Source of the DNA: Streptomyces flavofungini
GTDB taxonomy: Bacteria > Actinomycetota > Actinomycetes > Streptomycetales > Streptomycetaceae
NCBI RefSeq assembly: GCF_030388665.1
Contig: NZ_CP128846.1
Span: 6,150,501-6,214,500, forward strand
DNA: 64,000 bases
Reading direction: 5' to 3'
The notes beneath the pieces were generated by a model. It had not been told where the DNA came from and did no database searches. It was given only the letters and a program-made list of their open reading frames with translations. Positions 25,762-34,338 of the stretch are shown one piece after another (positions within the stretch are counted from its first letter, which is position 1; each line of letters starts with the position of its first letter). A program made the translations under genes and the position numbers.

Positions 25762-27912
25762 ATGGCGCTACGGGAAACCGATCCACGACGGATCGGCGGC
25801 TGTCCGATCGAGGACCGACTGGGCTCCGGCGGAATGGGGGTCGTCTACCTCGCCCGCTCCGCCTCCGGCCGCCGCCTCGCGGTCAAGGTCGTCCATGGGC
25901 AGTACGCCGACGACCCCGAGTTCCGCGCCCGCTTCCGCCGCGAGGTGGCGGCCGCCCGGCAGGTCAGCGGCGCGTTCACGGCTCCCGTCGTGGACGCCGA
26001 CGCCGACGCCGCGAGCCCCTGGATGGCCACGCTCTACATCCCCGGCGAGGACCTGGGCACCCACGTCCGCCGCGCGGGCCCGCTGCCCCCGGACCGCCTC
26101 CTGGAACTCGCCGCCGGGCTCACCGAGGCCCTGCGCGACATCCACCGCGTAGGCGTCGTCCACCGCGACCTCAAGCCGGCCAACGTCATGCTGGCCGAGG
26201 ACGGCCCCCGCGTCATCGACTTCGGCGTCTCCCGCGCCGCCGAGGCCCTCGCGGGCGACGCCCTCACCCAGACCGGCCGCGTCATGGGCACCCCGCCGTA
26301 CATGTCGCCGGAACAGCTCACGTCCCCCCGCGACGTGGGCCCCGCCTCCGACATCTTCTCCCTCGGCTCCGTCCTCACCTACGCGGCGACGGGGCGGGGA
26401 CCTTTCGACGCGGTGTCGCCCTACGAGACGGCGACGGGGGTCGTCGAGTCGACCCCCGAACTCGACCGCGTCCCCGTCGAGTTGCGCCCCTTCGTCACCC
26501 AGTGCCTGGCCAAGCACCCGAAGGAACGCCCCACACCGGACGAGCTGTTGGCGTTGCTGCGGGGGGAGCCGGTTCCGCCCCGACCGCCGCAGACACCGGA
26601 AGCGGCCCTCGCGACCCGCCCCCGAAAGCGCCGAAGACTCCTGCTCGCGGCATCGGTGGGCGGTCTGTTGCTCGCGGTGCTCGGGGCCTGGACGGGCATC
26701 CGCCTGCTCGACGGGGATACGCCGTCCAGCGACCTTCCGCCCGGGTGGCAGTCCTGGCAGGCCAGGGTCAAGCTGGCGCCGGAGAGCACGGCCTCCGCGT
26801 CCTTCACGCGCTGCGTCGCCGCACGCGGAGGGCTGGTGTGCGCGGGTGACGACGTCCAGGCCGCGCGCTTCTCGCTGACCACCGGGAAGGTGGGGTGGAA
26901 GCAGCCCGTCAACGGCACGGAACCGGAAGGAATGTGGAGCGGCCTCGGCAACATCATCGGCACGTCGGCCGACCGCCGACAGGTGTACGTCTACCGGAGC
27001 CACGAGACCAAGAAGTCCGCGGACACCGTCGTCGCCCGGTACGAGATCCAGGCCCGCGACGTGCGCACCGGCAAGCTGCGGTGGAAGCACACCACCACGC
27101 ACGGCGAGAGCGCCCTGGCCCCGGATCCGGCTCCTGACATCGGGGGCGCGGTGGCCACGAAGCACGGCATCCTCACGCTCACCGGTGCCGAGAACAGCGC
27201 CTACGCCCTCCTCGTCCCCGGCCGCGACAAGCCTGTCTGGCAGCGCAAGCTGCCCGCTGACCAGGGCTGCAACGTGCGCGCGGTCGGCGGGCGGGGCTAT
27301 CTGGTCTGCGTGCCCCCGGGGCCGGACGGCGCCGCCGTCACGACCCGCGTCTCACTCGTCGATCCGCGCGACGGCAGGCCGCTGTGGACCGCCGAGGCCC
27401 GCGGCGAGCTGTACTTCGTCGGCCGGGCGGGCGACGGCCTCGTGTTCGTCCGCGAACCCCAGGGGAAGAAGCGGCAGCACCACTCCGTCGTCGTGGTCGA
27501 GCCGTCCTCCCGCCGTGCCCACACCGTGCGCCTGTCCCACCCCCAGGGCGCGGACACGCGCCTCCACCTCGCGGGCGGCACGCTCTACTTCGTCTCCGAC
27601 AACGGCAGCGTCGGCGCCTTCGACCCGGGCACGGGCCGCAGGCTGTGGAGCCGCACGTCCTCCGTGGACTTCCCCGGCCCGCCCCTGGCCGCCGGCTCCC
27701 GCCTCTACATCGCCTCCCCGACCGGTCGGCTCGCGGCCCTGGACCGCTCCAGCGGCGAGGAGATCTGGGCCCGCTCCGGCCGCCGCCTGCCCCCGGGAGA
27801 GTTCGACCACGACCCCAAGGGGGGCGGGGCGCCCCTGACCCTCGTGGGCGACGCCCTCTACGTCCCCTACGGCGTCCGCTCCGTCTACAGCGTCGACGTA
27901 CGAAACCCCTGA
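25762..27912 (+). CDS. membrane Ser/Thr protein kinase with extracellular PQQ beta-propeller
   Basis: Encodes 716 residues from ATG 25762. The kinase domain (about 12-270) has the glycine loop LGSGGMGVVYL, Lys42 (AVKVV), the catalytic loop HRDLKPANV with Asp136, and DFG at 153-155; the activation-loop end is GTPPYMSPEQ. A basic stretch RPRKRRR precedes one membrane helix near 292-312. The rest is a PQQ/WD-like propeller with repeated GxxxWxxxxxG strands, exposed outside the membrane and likely the sensing part. It belongs to the PknB/AfsK-like class. Targets are unknown; the small membrane protein just upstream may be a partner. Confidence 0.95.
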   Translation: MALRETDPRRIGGCPIEDRLGSGGMGVVYLARSASGRRLAVKVVHGQYADDPEFRARFRREVAAARQVSGAFTAPVVDADADAASPWMATLYIPGEDLGTHVRRAGPLPPDRLLELAAGLTEALRDIHRVGVVHRDLKPANVMLAEDGPRVIDFGVSRAAEALAGDALTQTGRVMGTPPYMSPEQLTSPRDVGPASDIFSLGSVLTYAATGRGPFDAVSPYETATGVVESTPELDRVPVELRPFVTQCLAKHPKERPTPDELLALLRGEPVPPRPPQTPEAALATRPRKRRRLLLAASVGGLLLAVLGAWTGIRLLDGDTPSSDLPPGWQSWQARVKLAPESTASASFTRCVAARGGLVCAGDDVQAARFSLTTGKVGWKQPVNGTEPEGMWSGLGNIIGTSADRRQVYVYRSHETKKSADTVVARYEIQARDVRTGKLRWKHTTTHGESALAPDPAPDIGGAVATKHGILTLTGAENSAYALLVPGRDKPVWQRKLPADQGCNVRAVGGRGYLVCVPPGPDGAAVTTRVSLVDPRDGRPLWTAEARGELYFVGRAGDGLVFVREPQGKKRQHHSVVVVEPSSRRAHTVRLSHPQGADTRLHLAGGTLYFVSDNGSVGAFDPGTGRRLWSRTSSVDFPGPPLAAGSRLYIASPTGRLAALDRSSGEEIWARSGRRLPPGEFDHDPKGGGAPLTLVGDALYVPYGVRSVYSVDVRNP

Positions 27913-27937
27913 CCGAAGCGCCCCGGCGCACGAAAAA

Positions 27938-27984
27938 GCCTCCGGCCCGGACACAGGAGAGAACCTGCGCACCGGGCCGGAGGC
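27938..27984 (-). terminator. rho-independent terminator of tRNA-Gly
   Basis: GCCTCCGGCCCGG (27938-27950) pairs with CCGGGCCGGAGGC (27972-27984). On the minus strand the stem is followed by TTTTT, the classic form, just beyond the 3' end of the leftward tRNA-Gly. Confidence 0.85.
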
Positions 27985-27989
27985 CACAG

Positions 27990-28060
27990 AGCGGGCGACG
28001 GGAATCGAACCCGCGTAGCTAGTTTGGAAGACTAGGGCTCTACCATTGAGCTACGCCCGC
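27990..28060 (-). tRNA. tRNA-Gly (anticodon TCC)
   Basis: The minus strand folds into a cloverleaf with acceptor GCGGGCG/CGCCCGC, D arm GCTC-AATGGTA-GAGC, anticodon stem CTAGT/ACTAG with loop CTTCCAA, and T arm GCGGG-TTCGATT-CCCGT. The anticodon TCC reads glycine GGA/GGG codons, and the discriminator is U as in bacterial tRNA-Gly. No CCA is encoded. Confidence 0.95.
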
Positions 28061-28209
28061 ACAGCTCGCGCAGCGACCCCTCGCAGGTCAGCGTGCGCGG
28101 CACAGGCAGCATCGTAGCGGGTCCCGGCGGTGCGCCGCACACCCCCATTCACTCCCGTTCACGCGGGCGCCGCACTGCCTGCGGGCATGTACCCTACGTG
28201 TCGCACCGA

Positions 28210-28286
28210 CGGGGTGTGGCGCAGCTTGGTAGCGCGTCCGCTTTGGGAGCGGAAGGCCGTGGGTTCAAATCCCGCCACCCCGACCA
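28210..28286 (+). tRNA. tRNA-Pro (anticodon TGG), CCA encoded
   Basis: The cloverleaf has acceptor CGGGGTG/CACCCCG, D arm GCGC-AGCTTGGTA-GCGC, anticodon stem CCGCT/AGCGG with TGG, and T loop TTCAAAT. The discriminator is A, followed by an encoded CCA. It lies between the kinase/tRNA-Gly unit and tig. Confidence 0.95.
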
Positions 28287-28471
28287 GCTGGTTCCCCCGC
28301 GCCCGGTGGCCTGTTGCCCGGCGGGGACCGGACTCCGCACGGCCCCGGCGGTCCGTTGCCCAAGATCGCATTGTGGGTCGGCTCCCGCATGCCGTTACTA
28401 TGCAAGCTGCGTGCCCGTGTGTCTCTCAACCGGGCAGAATCCAAGAAGTCAGCCCACAAGGAGACCGAACC

Positions 28472-29875
28472 GTGAAGAGCGCCGTGGAGACCCTGAACCC
28501 GACCCGGGTTCGGCTCACTGTCGAGGTGCCCTTCGAGGAGCTCAAGGACAGCCTCGACGCGGCGTACAAGAAGATCAACCAGCAGGTCACGGTGAAGGGC
28601 TTCCGTAAGGGCAAGATCCCGGCCCGCGTCATCGACCAGCGGTTCGGCCGCGGTGCGGTGCTGGAGGAGGCCGTCAACGACGCCCTCCCGAAGTTCTACA
28701 CCGAGGCGGTCAACGAGGCCGAGCTCAACGTCCTGGGCCAGCCCGAGGTGGACATCACCGAGCTGAAGGACAACGAGACCCTCAACTTCACCGCCGAGGT
28801 CGACATCCGTCCGGCCATCGAGATCCCGGACTACTCCGGCATCGAGGTCGAGGTCGACGCCGTCGAGATCTCCGACGAGGACGTCGACAAGGCCGTCGAG
28901 GAGCTGCGTGAGCGCTTCGCCTCCACGTCCCCGGTCGAGCGTGCCGCCGAGGACGGCGACGTTGTGACGATCGACCTGGAGGCCAAGGTCGAGGGCAAGG
29001 TCCTGGAGGACGGCGTCGCGTCCGGCGTCTCCTACACCATCGGCTCCGGCGAGCTGCTCGAAGGCATCGACGACGCCGTGAAGGGCCTGGAGGCCGGGGC
29101 TGAGGCCACCTTCACCTCCGAGCTCAAGGGCGGCTCGGCCGCCGGCAAGGAGTCCGAGGTCACCGTCAAGGTCACCCAGGTCGCCAAGCGTGAACTGCCG
29201 GAGCTGGACGACGACTTCGCGCAGCTGGCGTCGGAGTTCGACACCCTCGACGAGCTGAAGGCCGACAGCCGCAAGCGCCTGGAGACGGCCCGCCAGTTCG
29301 ACCAGGCCACCCAGGCCCAGGAGCGCGTCCTGGAGAAGCTCCTCGAGCTGGTCGAGGTGCCCGTCCCCGAGAAGCTGCTCGAGGACGAGATCCGCACCCG
29401 CAAGCACAACCTGGAGCACCACCAGCTCGGTCAGATGGGCCTCGACCTCGCCAAGTACCTGGAGATCCAGGGCAAGACCGAGGAAGAGTTCGACGCCGAG
29501 ACCCGTGAGCAGGCGGTCAAGGGCATCAAGACGCAGTTCGTCCTCGACGAGCTCGTCAACAAGGAGAAGCTGAACGTGAACCAGGAGGAGCTCACCGAGC
29601 ACCTCATGCGTCGCGCGCAGTCCTCCGGCATGAGCCCCGACCAGTTCGCCCAGGCCGTCGTCGAGGGCGGCCAGGTGCCGATGCTCGTCGGCGAGGTCGC
29701 CCGCGGCAAGGCCCTCGCGGTCGTGGTCGAGGCCGCGACGGTCAAGGACACCAACGGCGAGGTCGTCGACCTCGACGACGAGGACGACGCCGTCGAGGGT
29801 GAGCAGGCGGACGCCGCCGAGGCCGACGCCGCCGCCGAGTCGGCCAAGGCCGACGCGGAGAAGTCGGAAGCCTGA
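28472..29875 (+). CDS. tig: trigger factor, ribosome-associated chaperone and prolyl isomerase
   Basis: Encodes 467 residues; GTG 28472 follows AAGGAG by eight bases. The N-terminal ribosome-binding domain carries [19 protein letters not shown], the variant of the GFRxGxxP signature that contacts L23. The FKBP-type isomerase domain (about 150-245) begins [17 protein letters not shown] and has [16 protein letters not shown]. The C-terminal helical arms follow. The tail is very acidic and alanine-rich ([19 protein letters not shown]), as in other actinobacteria. It folds nascent chains at the exit tunnel, and sits upstream of clpP1-clpP2-clpX, the usual bacterial quality-control grouping. Confidence 0.97.
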   Translation: MKSAVETLNPTRVRLTVEVPFEELKDSLDAAYKKINQQVTVKGFRKGKIPARVIDQRFGRGAVLEEAVNDALPKFYTEAVNEAELNVLGQPEVDITELKDNETLNFTAEVDIRPAIEIPDYSGIEVEVDAVEISDEDVDKAVEELRERFASTSPVERAAEDGDVVTIDLEAKVEGKVLEDGVASGVSYTIGSGELLEGIDDAVKGLEAGAEATFTSELKGGSAAGKESEVTVKVTQVAKRELPELDDDFAQLASEFDTLDELKADSRKRLETARQFDQATQAQERVLEKLLELVEVPVPEKLLEDEIRTRKHNLEHHQLGQMGLDLAKYLEIQGKTEEEFDAETREQAVKGIKTQFVLDELVNKEKLNVNQEELTEHLMRRAQSSGMSPDQFAQAVVEGGQVPMLVGEVARGKALAVVVEAATVKDTNGEVVDLDDEDDAVEGEQADAAEADAAAESAKADAEKSEA

Positions 29876-29890
29876 TCTTCCACTGCCGTA

Positions 29891-29930
29891 CCGCTGGGCC
29901 CCCGGGACACTCGTCCCGGGGGCCCAGCGG
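29891..29930 (+). terminator. tig terminator
   Basis: A perfect 18-bp stem (29891-29908 with 29913-29930, CCGCTGGGCCCCCGGGAC) closes the 4-base loop ACTC. It begins 15 bases after the tig stop and is followed by CCTTT. Confidence 0.9.
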
Positions 29931-29949
29931 CCTTTCCGGGGCGGGGGCG

Positions 29950-30102
29950 CCCCGTAGGGGCGCGGGGAACTGCGCGACCAGCCCCAGCGGGCCCGCGGCC
30001 GCCGACGGCGCCGTATGGGGCAGACGCGTCTGCCGGACCGCGCCGTCGGCCCCTGCGGGACGGCGGGGGTTGCTCGCGCAGTTCCCCGCGCCCCTGACGG
30101 GG
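29950..30102. repeat. large inverted repeat carrying the GGGGCGCGGGGAACTGCGCGA element
   Basis: A perfect 21-bp arm at 29957-29977 is mirrored at 30074-30094. Outer CCCCGT/ACGGGG extends the stem. Inside are a second pair of arms around GCCGACGGCGC (from about 30000) and a GCAGACGCGTCTGC palindrome. This sequence is a very common dispersed repeat in Streptomyces genomes, in my recollection, often with a partner in reverse orientation. The whole could fold as a three-way or long hairpin. Confidence 0.8.
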
Positions 30103-30154
30103 CACGTCCACCGCACCCCGAGGGGGCCCGCGCCCCCTCCGGGGGCGCAACCTG

Positions 30155-30168
30155 CGCTCACAGCGAAC
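30155..30168 (+). promoter_or_regulatory. ClgR-like activator site upstream of clpP1
   Basis: CGCTCACAGCGAAC matches the core of the published ClgR motif CGCYNANRGCGWWS at all 14 positions. It ends 38 bases before the TAGGGT -10 hexamer, a spacing suited to an activator. ClgR is known to activate clpP1-clpP2 in Streptomyces and corynebacteria. Confidence 0.7.
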
Positions 30169-30206
30169 AGTCGCCCATGCGGGATTCCCCGAAGGGACCT
30201 GCGCGT

Positions 30207-30212
30207 TAGGGT
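30207..30212 (+). promoter_or_regulatory. candidate -10 element of clpP1
   Basis: TAGGGT lies about 85 bases before the favoured clpP1 start. No good -35 hexamer is seen, as expected for an activator-dependent promoter. Confidence 0.45.
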
Positions 30213-30297
30213 CCATGAATACGGGGGCAGTGGAGTCCTTGCCCCCGGGACGAAGATGCGAGACGGCCGGAGCCGTCAGAGACGAGCAGGTGGATAC

Positions 30298-30915
30298 GTG
30301 ACGAATCTGATGCCTTACGCAGCCGGTGAGCCGTCCATCGGTGGTGGCCTCGGCGACCATGTGTACAACCGGCTGCTCGGCGAGCGCATCGTCTTCCTCG
30401 GCCAGCAGGTCGACGACGACATCGCGAACAAGATCACGGCGCAGATGCTCCTCCTCGCGGCCGACCCGTCGAAGGACATCTACCTCTACATCAACAGCCC
30501 CGGCGGCTCGGTGACCGCCGGCATGGCGATCTACGACACCATGCAGTACATCCCGAACGACGTGGTGACCATCGGCATGGGCATGGCCGCCTCCATGGGC
30601 CAGTTCCTGCTCACCGGCGGCACCGCGGGCAAGCGCTTCGCCCTGCCGCACACGGACATCCTGATGCACCAGGGCTCCGCCGGCATCGGCGGCACCGCCT
30701 CGGACGTCAAGATCCAGGCCGAGTACCTGCTGCGCACCAAGCAGCGCATGGCCGAGATCACCGCCCGCCACTCCGGCCAGACGGTCGAGACGATCATCCG
30801 CGACGGTGACCGCGACCGCTGGTTCACCACCGAGGAGGCCAAGGAGTACGGCCTCATCGACGAGATCATCAGCGCCGCTTCGGGTGTTCCGGGCGGCGGC
30901 GGCACGGGGGCCTGA
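30298..30915 (+). CDS. clpP1: ATP-dependent Clp protease proteolytic subunit 1
   Basis: Encodes 205 residues from GTG 30298 ([18 protein letters not shown]), with AGGTGG upstream; ATG 30256 would add 14 residues and is used in some annotations. The catalytic triad is Ser99 (GMAASMG), His124 (ILMHQG) and Asp173 (DGDRDRW). ClpP1 forms a mixed barrel with ClpP2 that degrades unfolded proteins fed by ClpX or ClpC. It is followed by clpP2 after 104 bases in the same direction. In Streptomyces the clpP1P2 operon is activated by ClgR, which ClpP itself degrades; the matching site is at 30155-30168. Confidence 0.96.
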   Translation: MTNLMPYAAGEPSIGGGLGDHVYNRLLGERIVFLGQQVDDDIANKITAQMLLLAADPSKDIYLYINSPGGSVTAGMAIYDTMQYIPNDVVTIGMGMAASMGQFLLTGGTAGKRFALPHTDILMHQGSAGIGGTASDVKIQAEYLLRTKQRMAEITARHSGQTVETIIRDGDRDRWFTTEEAKEYGLIDEIISAASGVPGGGGTGA

Positions 30916-31019
30916 CCAGGCACCCCCGGGCCCCCGGCAGCGGCCTCCGCGAAGCGGTGGCCGCCGGGAGCGGCCCCAGCCGACCAAGCCCACGCTCACA
31001 CCAGGACGGAACGCCTCAG

Positions 31020-31691
31020 ATGAACACCTTCCCCGTCAGCGGCCAGGCCGCGGGTCTGCACACCGGCCCGCAGGTGGACAACCGCTATGTGATCCCGCGC
31101 TTCGTCGAGCGCACCTCGCAGGGCGTGCGCGAGTACGACCCGTACGCGAAGCTCTTCGAAGAGCGCGTGATCTTCCTCGGCGTCCAGATCGACGACGCCT
31201 CCGCCAACGACGTCATGGCGCAGCTCCTGTGCCTGGAGTCGATGGACCCCGACCGGGACATCTCGGTCTACATCAACAGCCCCGGCGGCTCCTTCACGGC
31301 GCTCACCGCGATCTACGACACGATGCAGTTCGTGAAGCCCGACATCCAGACGGTCTGCATGGGCCAGGCGTCCTCCGCGGCCGCCGTGCTCCTCGCCGCC
31401 GGCACGCCGGGCAAGCGCATGGCCCTGCCGAACGCCCGCGTGCTCATCCACCAGCCGTCCGGCGGCACCGGCCGCGAGCAGCTCTCCGACCTGGAGATCG
31501 CGGCCAACGAGATCCTCCGGATGCGTTCGCAGCTCGAGGAGATGCTGGCCAAGCACTCCACGACGCCGATCGAGAAGATCCGCGACGACATCGAGCGCGA
31601 CAAGATCCTCACCGCCGAGGACGCCCTCGCGTACGGTCTGATCGACCAGATCATCTCCACCCGGAAGATGAACAACTCCTCGGTTCTCTAG
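31020..31691 (+). CDS. clpP2: ATP-dependent Clp protease proteolytic subunit 2
   Basis: Encodes 223 residues from ATG 31020. It has a longer N-terminus than ClpP1 ([20 protein letters not shown]), possibly a propeptide removed before assembly. The triad is Ser119 (MGQASSAAA), His144 (VLIHQP) and Asp194 (DIERDKIL). The motif around Ser is SSA rather than the usual ASM. It pairs with ClpP1 in one barrel, with the two rings differing in activity and chaperone docking. A terminator-like hairpin separates it from clpX. Confidence 0.96.
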   Translation: MNTFPVSGQAAGLHTGPQVDNRYVIPRFVERTSQGVREYDPYAKLFEERVIFLGVQIDDASANDVMAQLLCLESMDPDRDISVYINSPGGSFTALTAIYDTMQFVKPDIQTVCMGQASSAAAVLLAAGTPGKRMALPNARVLIHQPSGGTGREQLSDLEIAANEILRMRSQLEEMLAKHSTTPIEKIRDDIERDKILTAEDALAYGLIDQIISTRKMNNSSVL

Positions 31692-31703
31692 AGCCCCGTC
31701 CGA

Positions 31704-31740
31704 GCCCCGGGCGAGCCCACCTGCCGGCCTCGCCCGGGGC
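31704..31740 (+). terminator. hairpin between clpP2 and clpX
   Basis: A perfect 12-bp stem (31704-31715 with 31729-31740, GCCCCGGGCGAG) closes a 13-base loop 13 bases after the clpP2 stop. It suggests that clpX has its own promoter. Confidence 0.7.
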
Positions 31741-31896
31741 GTCGCAGCACCATCCGCCCACCCCTCGACGCGGCCCATGCGGAAGCGAACCGCGCCAAGG
31801 GGGGCCCGAACGGGGGGCCAGGCAAGGTACCGTCGGATACAAGGCACCAGGAGCCGCTGGACCAACGGCGTCTCCCAGGCGAAGGGGAAGCACACC

Positions 31897-33183
31897 GTGG
31901 CACGCATCGGTGACGGCGGCGATCTGCTCAAGTGCTCGTTCTGCGGAAAGAGTCAGAAGCAGGTCAAGAAGCTCATCGCAGGCCCCGGCGTGTACATCTG
32001 CGATGAGTGCATCGATCTCTGTAACGAGATCATCGAGGAAGAACTCGCCGAGACGAGCGAGGTCCGCTGGGAGGAACTGCCCAAGCCCCGCGAGATCTAC
32101 GAGTTCCTCGAGGGGTACGTGGTCGGTCAGGAGCCCGCCAAGAAGGCGCTCTCCGTCGCCGTCTACAACCACTACAAGCGCGTCCAGGCCGGGGAGAACG
32201 GCGGCGCGCAGGGCCGCGAGGACGCCATCGAGCTCGCGAAGTCCAACATCCTGCTGCTCGGCCCCACCGGCTCCGGCAAGACGCTGCTCGCGCAGACGCT
32301 CGCCCGCATGCTGAACGTCCCCTTCGCCATCGCGGACGCGACGGCGCTCACGGAGGCGGGCTATGTCGGCGAGGACGTCGAGAACATCCTCCTGAAGCTC
32401 ATCCAGGCCGCCGACTACGACGTCAAGAAGGCCGAGACGGGCATCATCTACATCGACGAGATCGACAAGGTCGCCCGGAAGAGCGAAAACCCGTCGATCA
32501 CGCGCGACGTATCGGGTGAAGGCGTCCAGCAGGCCCTGCTGAAGATCCTGGAGGGCACGACGGCCTCCGTCCCGCCGCAGGGCGGCCGCAAGCACCCGCA
32601 CCAGGAGTTCATCCAGATCGACACGACGAACGTGCTGTTCATCGTGGGCGGTGCGTTCGCGGGCCTGGAGAAGATCATCGAGTCGCGGGCGGGCGCCAAG
32701 GGCATCGGCTTCGGCGCGACCATCCGCTCCAAGCGGGAGCTTGAGGAGAAGGACCAGTTCGAGGACATCATGCCGGAGGACCTGGTGAAGTTCGGGATGA
32801 TCCCCGAGTTCATCGGCCGCCTCCCGGTCATCACGTCCGTGCACAACCTGGACCGTGAAGCGCTTCTCCAGATCCTGGTCGAGCCGCGCAACGCCCTCGT
32901 CAAGCAGTACCAGCGCCTCTTCGAACTCGACGGCGTGGAGCTGGACTTCGAGCGCGAGGCCCTGGAGGCCATCGCCGACCAGGCCATCCTGCGCCAGACC
33001 GGCGCGCGCGGCCTGCGCGCCATCATGGAGGAGGTCCTCCAGTCGGTGATGTACGAGGTGCCGTCCCGCAAGGATGTCGCCCGCGTCGTCATCACGGCGG
33101 ACGTCGTCCACTCGAACGTGAACCCGACGCTGGTGCCGCGCGATGCGCGGGGCTCCGGGGCGGGCGAGCAGAAGTCCGCGTAA
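31897..33183 (+). CDS. clpX: ATP-dependent Clp protease ATPase subunit ClpX
   Basis: Encodes 428 residues; GTG 31897 follows AAGGGG. The N-terminal zinc-binding domain has Cys13, Cys16 (KCSFCG), Cys35 and Cys38 (CDEC). The AAA+ core has Walker A GPTGSGKT, Walker [10 protein letters not shown], the pore loop GYVGED, and the sensor-2 region [11 protein letters not shown]. ClpX unfolds tagged substrates and threads them into ClpP1P2. Upstream, a hairpin after clpP2 and the 150-base gap argue for an own promoter. A strong convergent terminator follows at 33211-33245. Confidence 0.97.
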   Translation: MARIGDGGDLLKCSFCGKSQKQVKKLIAGPGVYICDECIDLCNEIIEEELAETSEVRWEELPKPREIYEFLEGYVVGQEPAKKALSVAVYNHYKRVQAGENGGAQGREDAIELAKSNILLLGPTGSGKTLLAQTLARMLNVPFAIADATALTEAGYVGEDVENILLKLIQAADYDVKKAETGIIYIDEIDKVARKSENPSITRDVSGEGVQQALLKILEGTTASVPPQGGRKHPHQEFIQIDTTNVLFIVGGAFAGLEKIIESRAGAKGIGFGATIRSKRELEEKDQFEDIMPEDLVKFGMIPEFIGRLPVITSVHNLDREALLQILVEPRNALVKQYQRLFELDGVELDFEREALEAIADQAILRQTGARGLRAIMEEVLQSVMYEVPSRKDVARVVITADVVHSNVNPTLVPRDARGSGAGEQKSA

Positions 33184-33210
33184 GCGCACGCGGCACCACC
33201 TGAACCACCA

Positions 33211-33245
33211 AGGGCGCCCGGCGAGTTGACCTCGCCGGGCGCCCT
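33211..33245. terminator. bidirectional terminator after clpX
   Basis: A perfect 15-bp stem (33211-33225 with 33231-33245, AGGGCGCCCGGCGAG) closes loop TTGAC between convergent genes. Confidence 0.88.
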
Positions 33246-33260
33246 CGTGCTTGCCCTGGA

Positions 33261-34229
33261 TCAGAGCTTGACGCGCGTGTCCTTGCGGAGCTTCGCGGTC
33301 TTCTCCGCGGCGTCCTCCAGGTCGGCGGTCTTGCCCGCCATGGCGTTCGCCACGTCCACGGTCACGGTGAAGCCGATCGTGCTCTTGTCGCCCCAGATGC
33401 AGACGGCCGCGGACACCTCCTTGGGCGCCGAGGCGTCGCTCGACCCGCTGGTGTCGGCCTTCATCTCCTGGCACTTCATGATCGCGCCGTCGAGGTCGGA
33501 CGGGTTGTACGACTTCGGGTCGCCGACGACCTTCGCCTTCGACGTGCCGCTGCCCTGTTCCTTCTTGGCATTGGCGAACATCTTGTCCACGACGCTCTCG
33601 GGGTCGTCGATCTCGCCGTACACACCGCCGAAGTTCATGGACTTGAGCGCCAGCGGGTTATTCGTGTCCCCGGACTGGTAGTCCGCCCCGACGTCCTTGG
33701 CGTTCTTGACCCCGGCCTTCTCGGCCTTGTCGGTGTTGATGCCGCCGAAGCCGCCGCCGGAGCCCGCCTTCTTCTTGAACGCGCCGTCGATGACGGTCTC
33801 GGGCGTGGTCAGCTTGTGCGGGCCGTCGTCCTTGACTGTGCCGGAGCTGCCGTTGTCGCTGCCGCCGAGGACGAAGTAGGCGCCGACGCCGATGGCCGCG
33901 ACGACCGCGACCGCGCCGATGATCAGGCCCGTCTTCTTGCCGCCGCCACCGCCCGGCGGGGGCGGCGGGACCTGGCCGTACGGGGCCTGCGGCTGCTGCC
34001 CGTAGGGTCCGGGCTGCTGCGGCTGGCCGTAGGGCGGCTGCTGGGGCGGGACGCCCTGCGGGGCCTGCTGGGGGTAGCCGTAGCCGGGCTGCTGGGGCTG
34101 CTGCTGCGGGTAGCCGTAGCCAGGGCCCTGGGGCGGCTGCTGGCCGTAGGGTCCGGGCTGCTGCGGCTGGCCGCCGCCGTAGGGACCGGGCTGCTGTCCG
34201 CCGTACGGACCCGGCTGGTTGTGGCTCAT
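33261..34229 (-). CDS. Pro/Gly/Gln-rich membrane-anchored protein, copy 1 of a tandem pair
   Basis: Encodes 322 residues from ATG 34229. The first 100 residues are PYGQQP/GYGYPQQ repeats, an unstructured cytoplasmic tail. One membrane helix follows (KKTGLIIGAVAVVAAIGVGAY). The outer domain starts with a Ser/Gly linker and VKDDGPHKLTTPETV. It then has the conserved block GDPKSYNPSDLDGAIMKCQE and a CIWGDKSTIGF segment, with two cysteines that probably form a disulfide. I do not know the function. The neighbouring gene is a clear paralogue with the same layout, so the pair arose by tandem duplication. Confidence 0.88.
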   Translation of the reverse strand: MSHNQPGPYGGQQPGPYGGGQPQQPGPYGQQPPQGPGYGYPQQQPQQPGYGYPQQAPQGVPPQQPPYGQPQQPGPYGQQPQAPYGQVPPPPPGGGGGKKTGLIIGAVAVVAAIGVGAYFVLGGSDNGSSGTVKDDGPHKLTTPETVIDGAFKKKAGSGGGFGGINTDKAEKAGVKNAKDVGADYQSGDTNNPLALKSMNFGGVYGEIDDPESVVDKMFANAKKEQGSGTSKAKVVGDPKSYNPSDLDGAIMKCQEMKADTSGSSDASAPKEVSAAVCIWGDKSTIGFTVTVDVANAMAGKTADLEDAAEKTAKLRKDTRVKL

Positions 34230-34283
34230 GTGTGGGGTTCCCCCTTCGTGATGCGGTGCTGCGCGCACCATCGTGACGGAAGC

Positions 34284-34310
34284 GGGCCCCGGCCGTGGAG
34301 GCCGGGGCCC
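34284..34310 (-). terminator. hairpin between the paired repeat-tail genes
   Basis: A perfect 11-bp stem (34284-34294 with 34300-34310, GGGCCCCGGCC) closes loop GTGGA, 29 bases past the stop of copy 2 and upstream of copy 1. Confidence 0.7.
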
Positions 34311-34338
34311 TGGCCGGTGCGCGAAGCGCGCCTCGGCG

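Larger units (their letters stand above)
29876..30297. other. tig-clpP1 intergenic region
   Basis: The 422-base gap contains the tig terminator (29891-29930), a 153-base inverted-repeat structure (29950-30102), the ClgR-like box (30155-30168), and TAGGGT (30207-30212) as the probable -10 element of clpP1. No gene is supported. Confidence 0.75.

Noticed and set aside
27990..28286. Integration site of a mobile element at the tRNA genes
   Set aside because: No integrase gene and no repeated tRNA 3' end was seen near either tRNA.
28130..28471. Upstream extension of the trigger factor frame
   Set aside because: It runs through the tRNA-Pro gene, and AAGGAG before GTG 28472 fixes the start.
31781..31800. 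Second ClgR site before clpX
   Set aside because: Only the GCGAAC half is present; the other half and the spacing do not fit the motif.
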